A stretch of 64,000 nucleotides of DNA. It comes from Collybia mongolica (taxonomy: Eukaryota > Basidiomycota > Agaricomycetes > Agaricales > Clitocybaceae). The notes under the pieces are model-generated. The model was not told the DNA's origin. It searched no databases and saw only the letters and a program-made list of their open reading frames with translations. Positions within the stretch are counted from its first letter, which is position 1. Every line of letters starts with the position of its first letter. The translations under genes were made by a program, and so were the position numbers. Below are positions 11,225-22,654 of this stretch, one piece after another. The stretch is from assembly GCA_013420905.1 (NCBI GenBank), contig JAAXNY010000008.1, forward strand, positions 3,348,001-3,412,000. Reading direction: 5' to 3'.

Positions 11225-12443
11225 TGATAGGGCCTGAAATTGTTTGCACTTATAAAGTCAACAAGTAAGGCTATTAGTATCATTTCTAATAACCAAGTAA
11301 ACGGAAATAGAGGATTAGAGTCGAGCTCCAGGATGGCTAATCAGAGTGAACTAGTCTAATGGATAATACACTATCAGTACAGAGGACTATGAGTATGGCC
11401 TATTATTAGTCCTATTCACCATGCCTGGTTACAACCTTGGTATTTTAATTCATAAGTAACCATTGTAGTATGATATCATTAGTCCGGGGATCATCATTAA
11501 TAGGAGAAGTAATTGTAAATTTGGGACTTGCACAACCCAAGCCTAGTCAGGGGCACTTGGTATTAACTACCAGAAGAAACGGGACACCATAAATAACAAA
11601 CCAGAATGATCAGGAGAAGTAAAAGACAGTGCCGCGCTGTTTTAAATAACCAAGCACGCAGTTGGGCCTTGATAAGAGTTTATCCAGCTCTTTCAATCTT
11701 GGCTAAGTAACAAGTAACAACATAATTGGCATACATGGCGTGCGCGCCAAGTCGTAGAGGACAAGTCAGCATTAAATACAAGATCCTTGGCACAGGGGAG
11801 CGTGGTTCTGTATAAAAATTACAATTCCTTATGATATTTAGTTTGTACACTATAAATAGACTGTAGATGAGTAGCGCAAAAGTAAGGAATCTTGCCCCCA
11901 CTTCATGCTACCATAGAGTATACAAATCATATTTGTTAAAACACTATTGCATGCACAAATTAAGGATTGGATTGCTTCAAGTTGTCTTGATTGGAATTGT
12001 TTGAAGAGATCACAGAATTGAAGAGTCCTAGTTCATTTGGAACTTAGTACTGCATTGTCCATTGGAATTACTAGGCACTTGGCCTTTAGTGCACTTGGCA
12101 CTGTTTGTTTAATAAGTCACTTGGACTTATAGATCTGCTTGGGATCATTAATAATTGAATGTACACTTGGTACTCAGTCTATTGGATCAAAAGATATTAT
12201 AAATATACCTAGCAAGCTTTAAACTTGTGTTAAAGCTTTGTCCAAATCAAACCCATTGAGAGATCATTGGAAAAGGCCTTGACTAGTACTATTTGAAGCT
12301 TAGTGCTTCCAAGCACTTGAACCCAAACTCAAAACAGGTGATTCCTACCGTTTGTGTGTTGATTGTTAGATTTGGTGTGTGTGTGTGTAAGAGATTACAT
12401 TTCATAGCATCAACACACTTATAGCCCAGGAGTCCCCCTTTCA
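11225..12443 (+). repeat. Solo LTR (1219 bp), copy A of a long-LTR family
   Basis: TG...CA ends (TGATAGGGCCTGAAATTG ... CCCCCTTTCA) are flanked by a 4-bp duplication GCAG (11221-11224 and 12444-12447). Copy B lies at 30540-31756. The shared sequence ends exactly at these points in both. A TATA-like ACTATAAATAGA block occurs in both. This copy has lost many CpGs that copy B keeps. Confidence 0.92.
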
Positions 12444-13069
12444 GCAGTTTATATAACTAGATCAGGTGTCATAGAGGGCTTTGGTTTGATGGAAAGAGGT
12501 ATAGATGAGTTAAAGGAAGGGTTTTGCACAACCTGAATCTCTCTAAAGTAAGATTTACTGTCAGATGACCTCAAAGATTTTTGGCCAAAGCAAAAAACAT
12601 GTGGGAAAAGATTTGGAGTATGTGCAATTGATTCCCTTTAAAAAGCTTGTATTGATTCTGAAATTTCAATTATTTTATCAAGCACAGTAGTTAAGTCTTT
12701 ATGAGCCCATCACTTCTTCAAATTGAAAGCAAGGCAGACTACCAGAGCAGGCCAAAAAAATCATCTGGCCTGAGAAATCAAGCTCAATTAGCTTCACAAC
12801 TGCTGACACCACCAACAGCAAGTCCAGGTGTCTCTGATGGTGAATCAGATCAAGAATCTGTGACCTGTGGCACAGACAGTGGACAGAACCAATACCTTTT
12901 CCTCAATCTGAACTCAGTGTTGAGATTCCATGCAATGCATAATTACCAACAATGTGTCAGTGCAACATATTCAATACATCAGATAGTATGTATTAGAGTA
13001 TTCTAGAATTATATTAAAGATGTATATAAGGGCCTTGAGATGAGGCAGTAGGAATAATGCCTAATTCCA
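12444..13069. other. Decayed sequence, no gene
   Basis: A 101-codon plus-strand frame at 12701-13006 has no recognisable domain and sits between transposon relics. I do not call it a gene. Confidence 0.4.
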
Positions 13070-13170
13070 CAGGGGCACAATGGAGTAGCGGTCTTGACTA
13101 TGAAAAGTTGTGCTCCCAACTGGGTGGTTGTGCACTGTCCAAGGAGTTGAGGGTTTGGATCCCTCTCATG
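13070..13170 (+). repeat. tRNA-like segment, possible SINE head or tRNA relic
   Basis: A T-arm-like hairpin (stem GAGGG/CCCTC, loop TTTGGAT at 13149-13165) resembles a Pol III B box. An A-box-like TAGCGGTC lies about 60 bases upstream. No proper acceptor stem can be drawn, so this is not a functional tRNA. A tRNA-derived SINE is the best guess. Confidence 0.35.
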
Positions 13171-13925
13171 GAAGTTACCTAAGACTTGTGTTTTGGCTAA
13201 GGAGTTCCCCAGTGAACGAATTAAATCTAGATGGGCAGTCCCTTGGTAAAGGACATTCAAAGCTGGAATACCAGCACCCTACCTGGAGCTCTATGGCCAC
13301 TGGTAATCAGTGATGGATGCTGGAAACCTTAAGTGGGCAACCACCCCCAAGGTGATGCCTTAAGTGGTGACCCTGGGGCTGAAAGGATAAGGGACAATAA
13401 GTGTGGGAATTTGGGCTGAAAACATTCCAACCTTTATGTTAGAGGCAATATGTTGGAAAATACTGAGTTAGCAAGTCAAGGATCAGGTTACCCACCTCCA
13501 CCATGTGCTAGTAGTATATCCAGATCAAGAGCCCTCCCCCCTCCTTTGGGCTATCATGTTGGATGTTAGTCATCAGTGGAGTGTTAACTCCGCAATAACT
13601 CCAGATGAGGCCAGATTAATGCTCATACACAATCTGGTAGGCTGATGGCAAGGCAGAGACTCTGGACAGATTGGGGATTCAGGGGAAGGCATTACCAAAC
13701 CATCTGCCAGGGGACAGGAAAGGTTCAACACTTGGGCTGTAGCTAGATGGGGTAGTGGCCCCTCCCTGGGCTCAAGAGATCTATCTCCTCTGTTGGTACC
13801 CCTAGATAAAATAGATCTAGGTTGGTGCTTAAGTTGAATCTGGGGTGTTGGTCATATTGGGATAGTAAGTGGTGGATAGCTCCCTGCTGAAATCTGATGA
13901 ATTGGGTCCTCTGCAAGGGGGGGCC
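13171..13925. other. Non-coding, possibly body of the SINE-like repeat or 5' flank of the LINE fragment
   Basis: No open frame worth calling. GGTGATGCCTTAAGTGG-type sequence shows no internal repetition that I could confirm. Confidence 0.35.
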
Positions 13926-15690
13926 CTAAATTTTGATCCAAATTACTGGGGCCTTGAGATCAACACCAATGGACATCCTCAACACACATGCAGATAACCT
14001 ACCAATGGGGTTGCAAGTGGTCAAGCTATGCCACACAGCTGCACTGAGGATAGCAACACTCCCAAAAAACACCTCCTCCACAAACTGGCACATTACACAA
14101 ACCAGCACTATGTAAAACAACACCAGGCACCCCTTCACTCCATCATGAGGATGCTCATCTACCACCCAGGATCAATGGAGATCATCCAGCCTATATGCAC
14201 AAACCCCAACTGGTCATCTCCATTCTCTACATGCATTGAAAATTTGAGACAGGAGGCAATTAAACACCTGAGAGAATACCAAGCCAATGTCAAGGTATAC
14301 ACAGATAGGTCCAGATATGAAGGAGGGATTGGTGCAGTGGTAGTGCTATACAGGGGTTTTTGAGCACCAAAGGTACTTCAAATGCACCTAGGACCTTGAA
14401 ACCAAGCATACCATATACAAAGGGAAATGTGTGGGGCAGATTGTAAGGGGAGTGCATATGTACCCCACATCTAGTCACTTAGATATATTTTGCCTCATTG
14501 TATGCCTATCCATATGCCACCATATGCCTTGAGATACCTCAGCATAATCCTATCTACCTTGTGACATCTTCCTTACCCCTTTTAGCAGATACTAGTTTAC
14601 TCCTTACTGATGTGTTACATCCATATCACTTGCACAGCCCTAGCAGGCTGATATAGGTTTCTGATATATCTCCATACTATTTTCCAATGTACCTATATAG
14701 ATGGGGCCATCCAATTGTGGACAGCACCTTTGCAATACACTAGGCCTGTATCTCCCCTCACAACAAAGCCCACTTAGTCCTCAGTGCCCCCTTCCCTGTA
14801 TGGCTGAGTTCACCATTCATATTGCTCTTCTCTCTGGGCACTCAGTGCAACGTGACCCCTTACAGATGTTAGGAGTGGAACTGGTCAGAAGGGAAGAGGG
14901 GGTGAGAAAAGTGCTATTTGTAGTAGACAGCCAAGCCACCATCCAAGCACTAGACTCCATTGTGGCCAAACCAGGACACTACCTCTTCAACCAAGTTCAC
15001 AGGGACATAGAGGAACTAAAGGAAATACATGAGGGCATCAAGCTGCATGTGGCATGGGTCCCAGGTCATGAAGGAGTGCAAGGGAATGACCTAGCGGACA
15101 AGGAGGCAAAGCAAGTGACACAGGGACACACAGACTGACAACTACCACCACTCCTCAGAAAGCCTCTACCAGTCTGCAAATTGGCAGTGGAACAAATGTT
15201 CAATGCAAAACTCATGCAAAACCCAAGGAGAGGACCAAACAAGTACTCAAGAAGAGACTGAGATACAGGAAAATAAAATGAATAGACCCCCACCTCCCAT
15301 CCCTATCATACTGGGGAGACACAGAACACCTGCCAAGGAGGAACACAAGCATCCTCATTCAATTAAGATCTGGACACATAGGCCTCAACCATTACCTTCA
15401 CTGCATAAAAAGTGCAGAGTCCCCAACCTGTCCAACATGCAACAATGCAGACAAGACAGTCAATCATTACTTATTCCATTGCACAGGATACATAGATGCA
15501 AGATGTGAGCTCAGATACACTGTAGGCAGATCAGGATCATGTCCCCAGAAAGTGCTTGGAGACAAGAAGGCATGGCCAGCATTATTCAGAGATATCAACA
15601 CCATGGGATGCTTTGAAGGGAATTGTGGGCAGCTAGAGACAACAGTCCCTCCAGACAGAAGATAGAGCAGAAAACAAGAAGCACACACCC
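13926..15690 (+). pseudogene. LINE pol remnant: RT-RNase H linker, RNase H, CCHC knuckle
   Basis: Residues such as ITGALRSTPMDIL (13941 on) match the segment after the RT thumb in fungal LINEs. RNase H is split by the LTR. Its first half reads VKVYTDRSRYEGGIGAV (about 14290-14340). The second half reads MLGVELVRREEG, VVDSQATIQALDS and HVAWVPGHEGVQGNDLADKEAK (14868-15115), which covers three of the acidic positions and the C-terminal H...D. Removing the LTR and one CAGAT copy restores one continuous frame across the site. Downstream, CPTC...HYLFHC gives the knuckle in another frame, so frameshifts are present. Confidence 0.78.
14442..14864 (+). repeat. Solo LTR (about 420 bp) inside the LINE RNase H
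   Basis: Same family as 9354-9775. Begins TGTAAGGGGAGTGCATATG and ends CCCCTTACA. CAGAT precedes it at 14437-14441 and reappears at 14863-14867 overlapping the terminal CA, so the duplication is 3 to 5 bp depending on where the end is placed. Confidence 0.82.
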
Positions 15691-16175
15691 CAGGTCCACC
15701 TGACCTCAAGCAGGTCCCCATGTAAAACATACAACTCTACACCATACTACTCTACCTTACTTAATTTACCTTACTCCCTAGCCCACATCAGTCACACCAC
15801 TCAGACCAACTCAGTCATAATCCAAAGTTTGCCACATGTTAGGCATACATTGCTACCCAAGAGGGCAGGTCCAGATAGTGATCAACCACAAAGCTACATA
15901 ATACAGCTAGTAGAGACATGCGCATGTATTGACTACCATCGGGCCAAGCCCCAACAGTCAATAAATGGATTCCAAACAAAAAAAAACTAATTCCACATAT
16001 TCCTCTCTATTTCAACACTCATATAATGAGTCTGATGGGGATGGGGATCTGACTGTGGTGATGGATGGGTTTGGTGAGGTGTTTGTCAAGCTTTCAGTCA
16101 AAATTGAGGAACTGGGGGGTCAGGGAAGGGGTTGACAGCAGTACCTGGTGATGTGTCAGCCCAGGTGCCAACATA

Positions 16176-16900
16176 AGGTAGCGGACACTAGGAACCGACA
16201 TCCCTTACATAAGCAAATTTCATCCTTGCCGCCATCCTCAATAACCACAACACAAGTAGTTATTCTATGTAACTGTGTCCACAAATATGTTGTAACTATT
16301 CTAGTTGTTGCTGTCCAGCTTTCCTTTTGAAAAAATGTCAATTTATGAGTGAGATATTGAGCCTCAAATTTTTGTAATAGAAAAAGCTTCAGAAAGCTTT
16401 GTTTTAACAAGAAAACATCTTTGGAAGGGGGAGATTTTTTGGTGACCAATTTTTTTGCGGCTTACAAAAGCAATCATGTGGTCCGTCACAGTGGGTAGAG
16501 GGAGGAGGAGAGGGGATGAAAACAGGCCAAAAAATATACATAATAGCCTCACAAGGTCATCCAACAAATGAAAACAAGGTCTGGCTACTTTAACTCACAT
16601 TCAAAACCTCAGGCTCTCCGAAAATTTTGAAACCCATCCAACCACAGACTCAGGATGAAAATTATTTACTGGACCAGAACCCACAACAGCAAGAAGTCAC
16701 AAAGATCTATACCTTTGGTAGTGATCTCGAGGATTCCGCATCCAATACCATTCCACCCTAATAATGCTCTTCTTACTGCACTGTGCCGCCTTGGTGCCGC
16801 CTGGATTTTTTTTTTCTTTCTTCTGGACGTTGATTTTTGCGTGGCTTGGCGCTTACTAATCAGATTACATAAGGGTGTCGGTTCCTAGTGTCCCCTACCT
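16176..16900. mobile_element. Non-autonomous TIR element (MITE), 725 bp
   Basis: The left end AGGTAGCGGACACTAGGAAC and the inverted right end AGGTAGGGGACACTAGGAAC match over about 27 bp. They are flanked by TA on both sides (16174-16175, 16901-16902), as expected for Tc1/mariner-type insertion. No transposase frame inside. The assignment to that superfamily rests only on the TA duplication. Confidence 0.82.
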
Positions 16901-16902
16901 TA

Positions 16903-19208
16903 GGTACACAACAAGCTTACAGCACTGTGGTGCTGGGCCATGGTTCATCAAAGATCTTCCAGGTTGCTGGGGGCTCTGCCCCCAGACCCCCTATTCAACC
17001 TGGAATATTTATCATATGTCATATCTCAATTTTTTAGTCATTACTTTACTTTTATGGAGAAATCTTATATACTATATCCAGCATATCCTATAACCCAACA
17101 TCATATCATTTCAGTTGCACCCCCATTCTTGCCCTTATCTTGCAAATTTTTTGGAGCTGGGTATCCTACTGCATCTTATTGCACATACCTGGAAACAAAT
17201 AATATACTCTTAGCTTACCATTTTTATTTTTATTTTATTCATATAGCCCATATCATACTTACAGTCACTCTTTACCTCTTAAGGCTCCAATTGTTTCATT
17301 TGTTTACTGTATACCATTTCTGTTTAGTTTACTCACCACCTATCTAAATGGTAAACAACTGGTAAACAAACAGTAGTAAATGGTCACCATGAGTGGTGGG
17401 GTGGTGATACTATGGCATGCTGTATCCATACTTATATTATATAGCTTCCTGTGCTTGGCAAATGGCATATATTATGAATAACCATACTATAGCTGTCAAA
17501 ATACAACTGTTAAGGAGGTATGTACTTATATAAAAGACAGCCCAGCCAAGGCCTCTTAGATTTGGTTCAAACTTCATCATTTGTTTGCAAATGGTCCATT
17601 ACCATCTACTTGATGCATTAAAGTTTATCTGAGTGCTTCTTGTCCTCAATGGCCTTCTTATCATTTGGTAAGTGTTTGGTTTACACCATTTTATAAACAA
17701 AACTATGTAAATGGTTGGGGCTTTATTACATGTTATACTTACAATCTTCATAATATTACCTCAGTCCTGCTTCCAGATATGGCCCCTTACTATTCCAATC
17801 CAGCAGTTAGTCAACCACCCTATGCATTATTGTCATATCCTATTTTATCCTGTCTTCCAGATCTTACAAACCTACTCTTGCACATCCATATTTGTGTTAT
17901 TGCTATATTTATGTCCATATTTCCCCTCTGCAGATAAACAATCATATATACATAACTTGGTTAAACTGTAACCCAAAACTGTGGATACAAATAGTCTAAG
18001 GTCAGATCCAACATTGTATAGTTATTATCCTACCATATTTGTTAGTTGCCATACATAATCCAGCATAAAAGGGTTATTGACATTGGCTTAATTTAACAAA
18101 TATCAGTTCTATTCAAAGTTCTTGAAATCAATTATACTATTTCACTTAATGATTTGCATTGAATTCTAGTTGCTTTAAATATAAGCTTAGAAAGAGGTAG
18201 TGATGATCCATGAATAGGGCCCAAGTATTCATTGGGGTACATGCTGTGGCTCCATCAATTCTGTCACATGCAACAGAATTTATAATGTGGTATGCATACC
18301 TTAGCATTTCCAGAAATTATTTCCAGTATTTTGAAAGAGTTTACATCATTGTATTTGGTAAAAAGAGAGTTTTTTTCAGAATATAATGTTTCAGGTTTCA
18401 AAACAGGGTTTGTAATGTTAGAATGCACTACATTGATTAAAGGCTTGATAGCAGAATTAGTTAGGTAAAGTTATTTCCATGTTTATCTGTATGCTTTTGA
18501 TTTGTAATTTTATAAGCAGTAGCACCATTTCAATGCCTATTTTATTGTTTTAGTTTGAGTATCTGAAACTTGTTAGGCACTATACACACAAATAAGTTAA
18601 GGACAACAGATAATATTTGTTGATTTGATCCACTTTAGTGGTGGTTGTCCTGTGCTGTAAAGCAGGTGATTTGTTTTAAGGCAGATGACTTAGCATGTGA
18701 TTATAACCTGGATAGAACTTTTTTTAAAATAATGTAATATGATGTAATTAAAATAGGGTTTGTACATGTAATGTTGGAATATATTGTGTGCATTAAAGGC
18801 TTTATATCAGAATTGGTTAGGTGAAGACACTTTGATTTTTGTCTGCCTGTAATTTTATGAGCAGTAGTACCATTTGAAGGTATTTTTTAAAATTTAGTTT
18901 GAGCATCTGAGTGTGCATGCAAATGGGTTAATATTTATTGACTTTGTGTGCTTTAGAGGTCATGTGATGTGGTGGCCATGTTGTGTTTTGAGGCAGGTGA
19001 CGTGAGCAGGTTTGAGCAGGTGATTTGAGCAGGTGACTTGAGCAGGTGATCAGAGCATGTGACTCCAACAACCTTTCCTGCTTTGTCAGTCTTAGTCAGC
19101 ACTCTACTTAAAAGACAACTTTTCTGCTGCTTTGTCAGACTTAGTCAGCGCTTAGTCAGGATTAGTCACAATCAATTCCCACGTTCCTGGTACTTTAATA
19201 TATACAGA
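16903..19208 (-). mobile_element. Helitron remnant, unit 6 (non-autonomous)
   Basis: Read on the minus strand. The 5' end TCTGTATATATT is at 19208, abutting the 3' end of unit 5. The 3' end near 16910 has the GGGGTCTGGGGGCAGAGCCC block and the hairpin CAGCACCACAGTGCTG followed by TAAGCTTG. The half near the 5' end matches unit 1 (44702-45755). Only decayed scraps of helicase coding remain (for example around 18200-18300). Confidence 0.65.
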
Positions 19209-19517
19209 CAAGCTTATGGCCCGTGGCTATGCCACGGCACCACTATGCTCACCCATGGCTCCACCACGTAACCTTCAGCTTGCTGGGGGCTCTGCCCCCA
19301 GACCCCCGTCTTAGTCTCAATACTTTATTCTATGTTCAATTTCAATATTTTGGGTATAGGCTTTTTTCCCTATACAAATCATAATCCATATAATACTTCT
19401 ACTCCAAAGGAATGTCTTTACTGTTAAAGTGAGCCTATTGTCTACAGTATTTGGTATCATAGCTTTCATTCCATGTACCAATATTACATGTGATTTCGCA
19501 ATATAAAACTGCCTATG

Positions 19518-19993
19518 TGTTACAAATTCCCTTATCTGTTCGACCTATCACTTCTTTTCTTCCTCTTCTTACCTATTATTGATTATCAGATGCTTATCAA
19601 CCTTATCCTTCAACATCCCCATATGCATTCCTTTTCCCATACTTACTCAGCCTTCTTACTCATCCTCTTTGATAGCTTACTCATCCTTATCTATAACGAA
19701 TAGCGTAAACAACGCTTATCGGACTATTATGTATATATAGGGATACTTTAGCTTAGCTAGCTCTTTAGCTTGACCTAGCTGAATCAACCTTATTCATCTA
19801 TCTTCTTGATGCGAACTCGATCCTATCCACCTTACGAAGGGGGTAGTGCATCTTTGATCAGATAACTCGATAACTTGACTTTAGCCCTACTGAGGGAGTC
19901 AATAGACGTCGGACTAACAGAAGTCAACAGTCTAAGAACGAACGAACGACATATCAGATTGACTTAGAGGATAAGGCCTAAACAGCCGCAACA
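19518..19993. repeat. Solo LTR (476 bp) in Helitron unit 5
   Basis: TG...CA ends (TGTTACAAATTCCC ... GCCGCAACA) with a 5-bp duplication CTATG at 19513-19517 and 19994-19998. The uninterrupted target is visible at about 40970 (CCATGTATAACTACAGG). A TATATATAGG promoter-like element lies at about 19730. No other copy in the window. Confidence 0.9.
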
Positions 19994-20299
19994 CTATGTA
20001 TAACTACAGGAGATCTAAAGTCAAGTCCAACTTGGTGTAATCAGTGCCCTTGACATTTGTTGATTGTCATACAAAATCCCAGCTATAAAAGTAGTTGTGA
20101 CCATGCCAATAGATGGCATCATTTGGAATCTTGAGATAATTTCTTTATGCCTATCATTTTGCCTCCTAATTAATTGTACTTCTACAATATTTTTTTTTTT
20201 TGTTCAACATTTTATATACCAACTGTACATAATACATGTGCTGGTCACTACAAGTAGTAATTGGGCAAGGGGGGGGGGGGAGGGGGGCAGGAGACAAAG

Positions 20300-20530
20300 T
20301 GCTGCAGGGCTAGGGTGCTCGCCCAACCGGGGTCAGACTAGTGAATGGAGCCAGAGCTCATTATACACAGGCCGGAAGGGCCAATCTATGCCAGGGGGTG
20401 GGCCCCCTGCTGCGGCATTCCGCAGCAGGTGGTGGCTTCATGTCCACTGATTATCCAGGTTCACATGTTCAGGCAGGGAGCACCCTATAGCCGTCACTTA
20501 GAACACTGAGTACCGCCCCTAGCCTGTTTA
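20300..20530 (-). other. 3' UTR of the LINE
   Basis: Non-coding, with G-runs at 20270-20287. It lies between the ORF2 stop region and the poly(A). Confidence 0.5.
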
Positions 20531-20533
20531 GGA

Positions 20534-22074
20534 CTAGGGAACATCGAATGCGAATGCATTTTTGTTCTCCGAGAGGAATTCAACCAGCCACGCATAGTGC
20601 AGCTGGCGGCTGGGCTTGTCTTCCCGTCCGTGCCGTGGACAGTCGAATAGGACGTGTTGTACAGTTTCCAAGGGAGCACTGCACCTACAGGAGACAGATT
20701 CTTCCTTGAAGAATCGCAATCGGAACGCCCCAATTGGAGCGTGTCCAGTGATGCATCACACCAGGCGGGCAGTCAGAGCATGGCTGTGACCAGTCTTGCG
20801 CATCCACGGCCCATTGTTTACATGGGTCGGAGTGAGCGGGGTGTCCTTTTTCGCATAGAGCATCAGGAAATTGGAGCCAATGTACTTCTTGGACTGGAAG
20901 AGAGACTTCCAGCCATCGAGCATGCGTGTAACTGCTTCGCATTGTGCAAAGTCAGCAGATATGACTGGCGCTCCACCTGCCTCAACACGAGTTGAGACGG
21001 CGCTGATGTGTGCCAGTTGGTGGTCTTCAATCTCCGCACCACTTGTAATATGGTGGAGGTGAATCTTGTGGATGGCGCGGAGCTGCAGCCAAGGCAGCAG
21101 CACATTGCACACTTTGAGGGCTGATGCTTGACCTGAGTGGTGTGACGCATCAAGGGAACGCCTGAGGGTGTTGATGGAGTCGGAGAAGATATGGACATCA
21201 TGGATGTCCTCTAGTCCAATGTCAGCTGCCTGTTGGGCGCCTTCCGCAATCGCTCGCAGCTCAGCGTCATCAGACGTAGATAGGCTGGTAGCAAACCAGT
21301 CCTCATATAAATCTCCATCGTGCCAGACGCAGTACACCACGACTGACTGCATGGGAGGAGGGGGGGTGGATGCATCAGTGATAATGCAGATGCTCCATGG
21401 GGAATGAGAGGCCTCATCAACAGCGCTCTTCAGCGATGTGGTGCAGTCTTTCATGAATTCCTTGTGGTAATCACTGCCCTTAGGTGGGGGGGGTGACAAT
21501 GTTGTAGACAATGCGACCAGGGAACAGGTCCTTGGGGCGCATGCCTGGTTGGTTGAGTGGGTGGACAGGGTCCAGATCCAGGGAAGAGAGGCCAAGGTTA
21601 GACCAGGCCTCTACAATGGGCGATACTAGTTTACCGAGCCTACGGCTTGGGTTGCGGGCATTGAGGGTCTCGACAGAGAATTTGTGGTTCCCATCGATGA
21701 GGCGTCGAAAGGCATGTGAGGCCTGGAGCGCACGGGAGCGGACATGACTTCTTTCCACCAGCTTTCTGACATGGAGGTGGATAGGGGGTATGCCTGCGAG
21801 GGTCTTGCCAGCCCCGTTTGGGGATGTCTTGAAGGCGCCAGTGATCCAAAGGCACGCTCGTCTTTGCATCTTCCGGAGGTTATCAAGAGGGCCTGCCATG
21901 CAGGCCCCTTCGTACATCCAAAGCCTGCTCCCATATGTAGCAATGGGAAGAACACAGGCTCGGTATAGCATTCGTTTGTGCTTGGGCCTAAGTCCGCGCA
22001 CCGAGTTGCCAAGGGAGAGCATAGCCTTTACAGAGGTGAGGGCTTTGTTCGTGTATTGTTTGACGTGCTCTCTG
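20534..22074 (-). pseudogene. LINE ORF2, 3' part: end of RT, RNase H, C-terminal zinc knuckle
   Basis: Continues the RT frame across the gypsy insertion (REHVKQYTNKALTSVKAML from 22074). The thumb-like block WITGAFKTSPNGAGKTLAGI follows. RNase H has IITDAS, DDAELRAIAEGA and IFSDSINTLRRSL. The knuckle region reads SCRCSAPLETVQHVLFDC. A one-base expansion of a C-run near 21487-21494 shifts the frame. One in-frame TGA interrupts the chain near 20756. Coding is otherwise continuous, so decay is recent. Confidence 0.88.
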
Positions 22075-22622
22075 TGTAAGGGGAACACCCTTACCGACTC
22101 CGTTTTCCATTTTCCGACAACATTCCCGACCATACGAACGTTCGGGAACACTCCCCATTCCCAATCCCCATTCCCGATTGTAGTCACCAACTACTTTACC
22201 GACAACAACCCGAGTCAAACCCGACTCACCCACTCACTCACACCACACTCGTTACCACCCCGCTCCCTTTACCGACTCTCGTTAGACGTTTCCGAACACG
22301 GACGCGGGCGCGGCTTGTCAGGATCACTACGGCGCGCCCACGTGATCCTTTACCGACAACGCGTGCCCTCGTACCGTCCCAGGAACGTGTAGTTAATGTA
22401 GGAACATCATATATAGCCTGTACACCTGGCTGGAGGACCCTTAGAGAATTCTCTTAGGATCCCCTCCACCAGGTGAGTAGTACATATGTTGTACAAGTGA
22501 ATACATCAACTTAGGATCCCCTCCACCAGCCCCAAGTTAGAATTCCCAACCCCGACCTCCGTCACTTGGTAATCGTCGTCGGACTCTGCGCAACTCGGTA
22601 ACCTGGCGGAGTTGCCCTTACA
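22075..22622 (+). repeat. 5' LTR of gypsy element
   Basis: 548 bp. TATATAG at 22410-22416 is a likely TATA box. About 30 bases on is AGAGAATTCT (22443-22452), near where transcription should start. TTAGGATCCCCTCCACCA occurs twice (from 22462 and 22512). Confidence 0.97.
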
Positions 22623-22624
22623 TT

Positions 22625-22634
22625 AGAATTCTCT
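22625..22634 (+). other. Candidate self-priming primer-binding site
   Basis: AGAATTCTCT begins two bases after the 5' LTR. It is the exact reverse complement of AGAGAATTCT at 22443-22452, close to the predicted RNA 5' end. Tf1/sushi-group elements prime minus-strand synthesis with their own folded 5' RNA end instead of a tRNA. The same pairing exists in the left element (2715-2724 with 2797-2806). Confidence 0.6.
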
Positions 22635-22654
22635 CCCCAGAGAGAGGCCATAGA

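Larger units (their letters stand above)
13926..15988 (+). mobile_element. 5'-truncated LINE (non-LTR retrotransposon), 3' third only
   Basis: The plus strand carries the post-RT linker, RNase H and C-terminal zinc knuckle of a fungal LINE pol. This is followed by a 3' UTR ending in ATAAATGGATTCCAAAC and an A-run at 15975-15986. The RT domain is missing, consistent with 5' truncation during target-primed integration. It is interrupted by a solo LTR (14442-14864). Confidence 0.8.
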
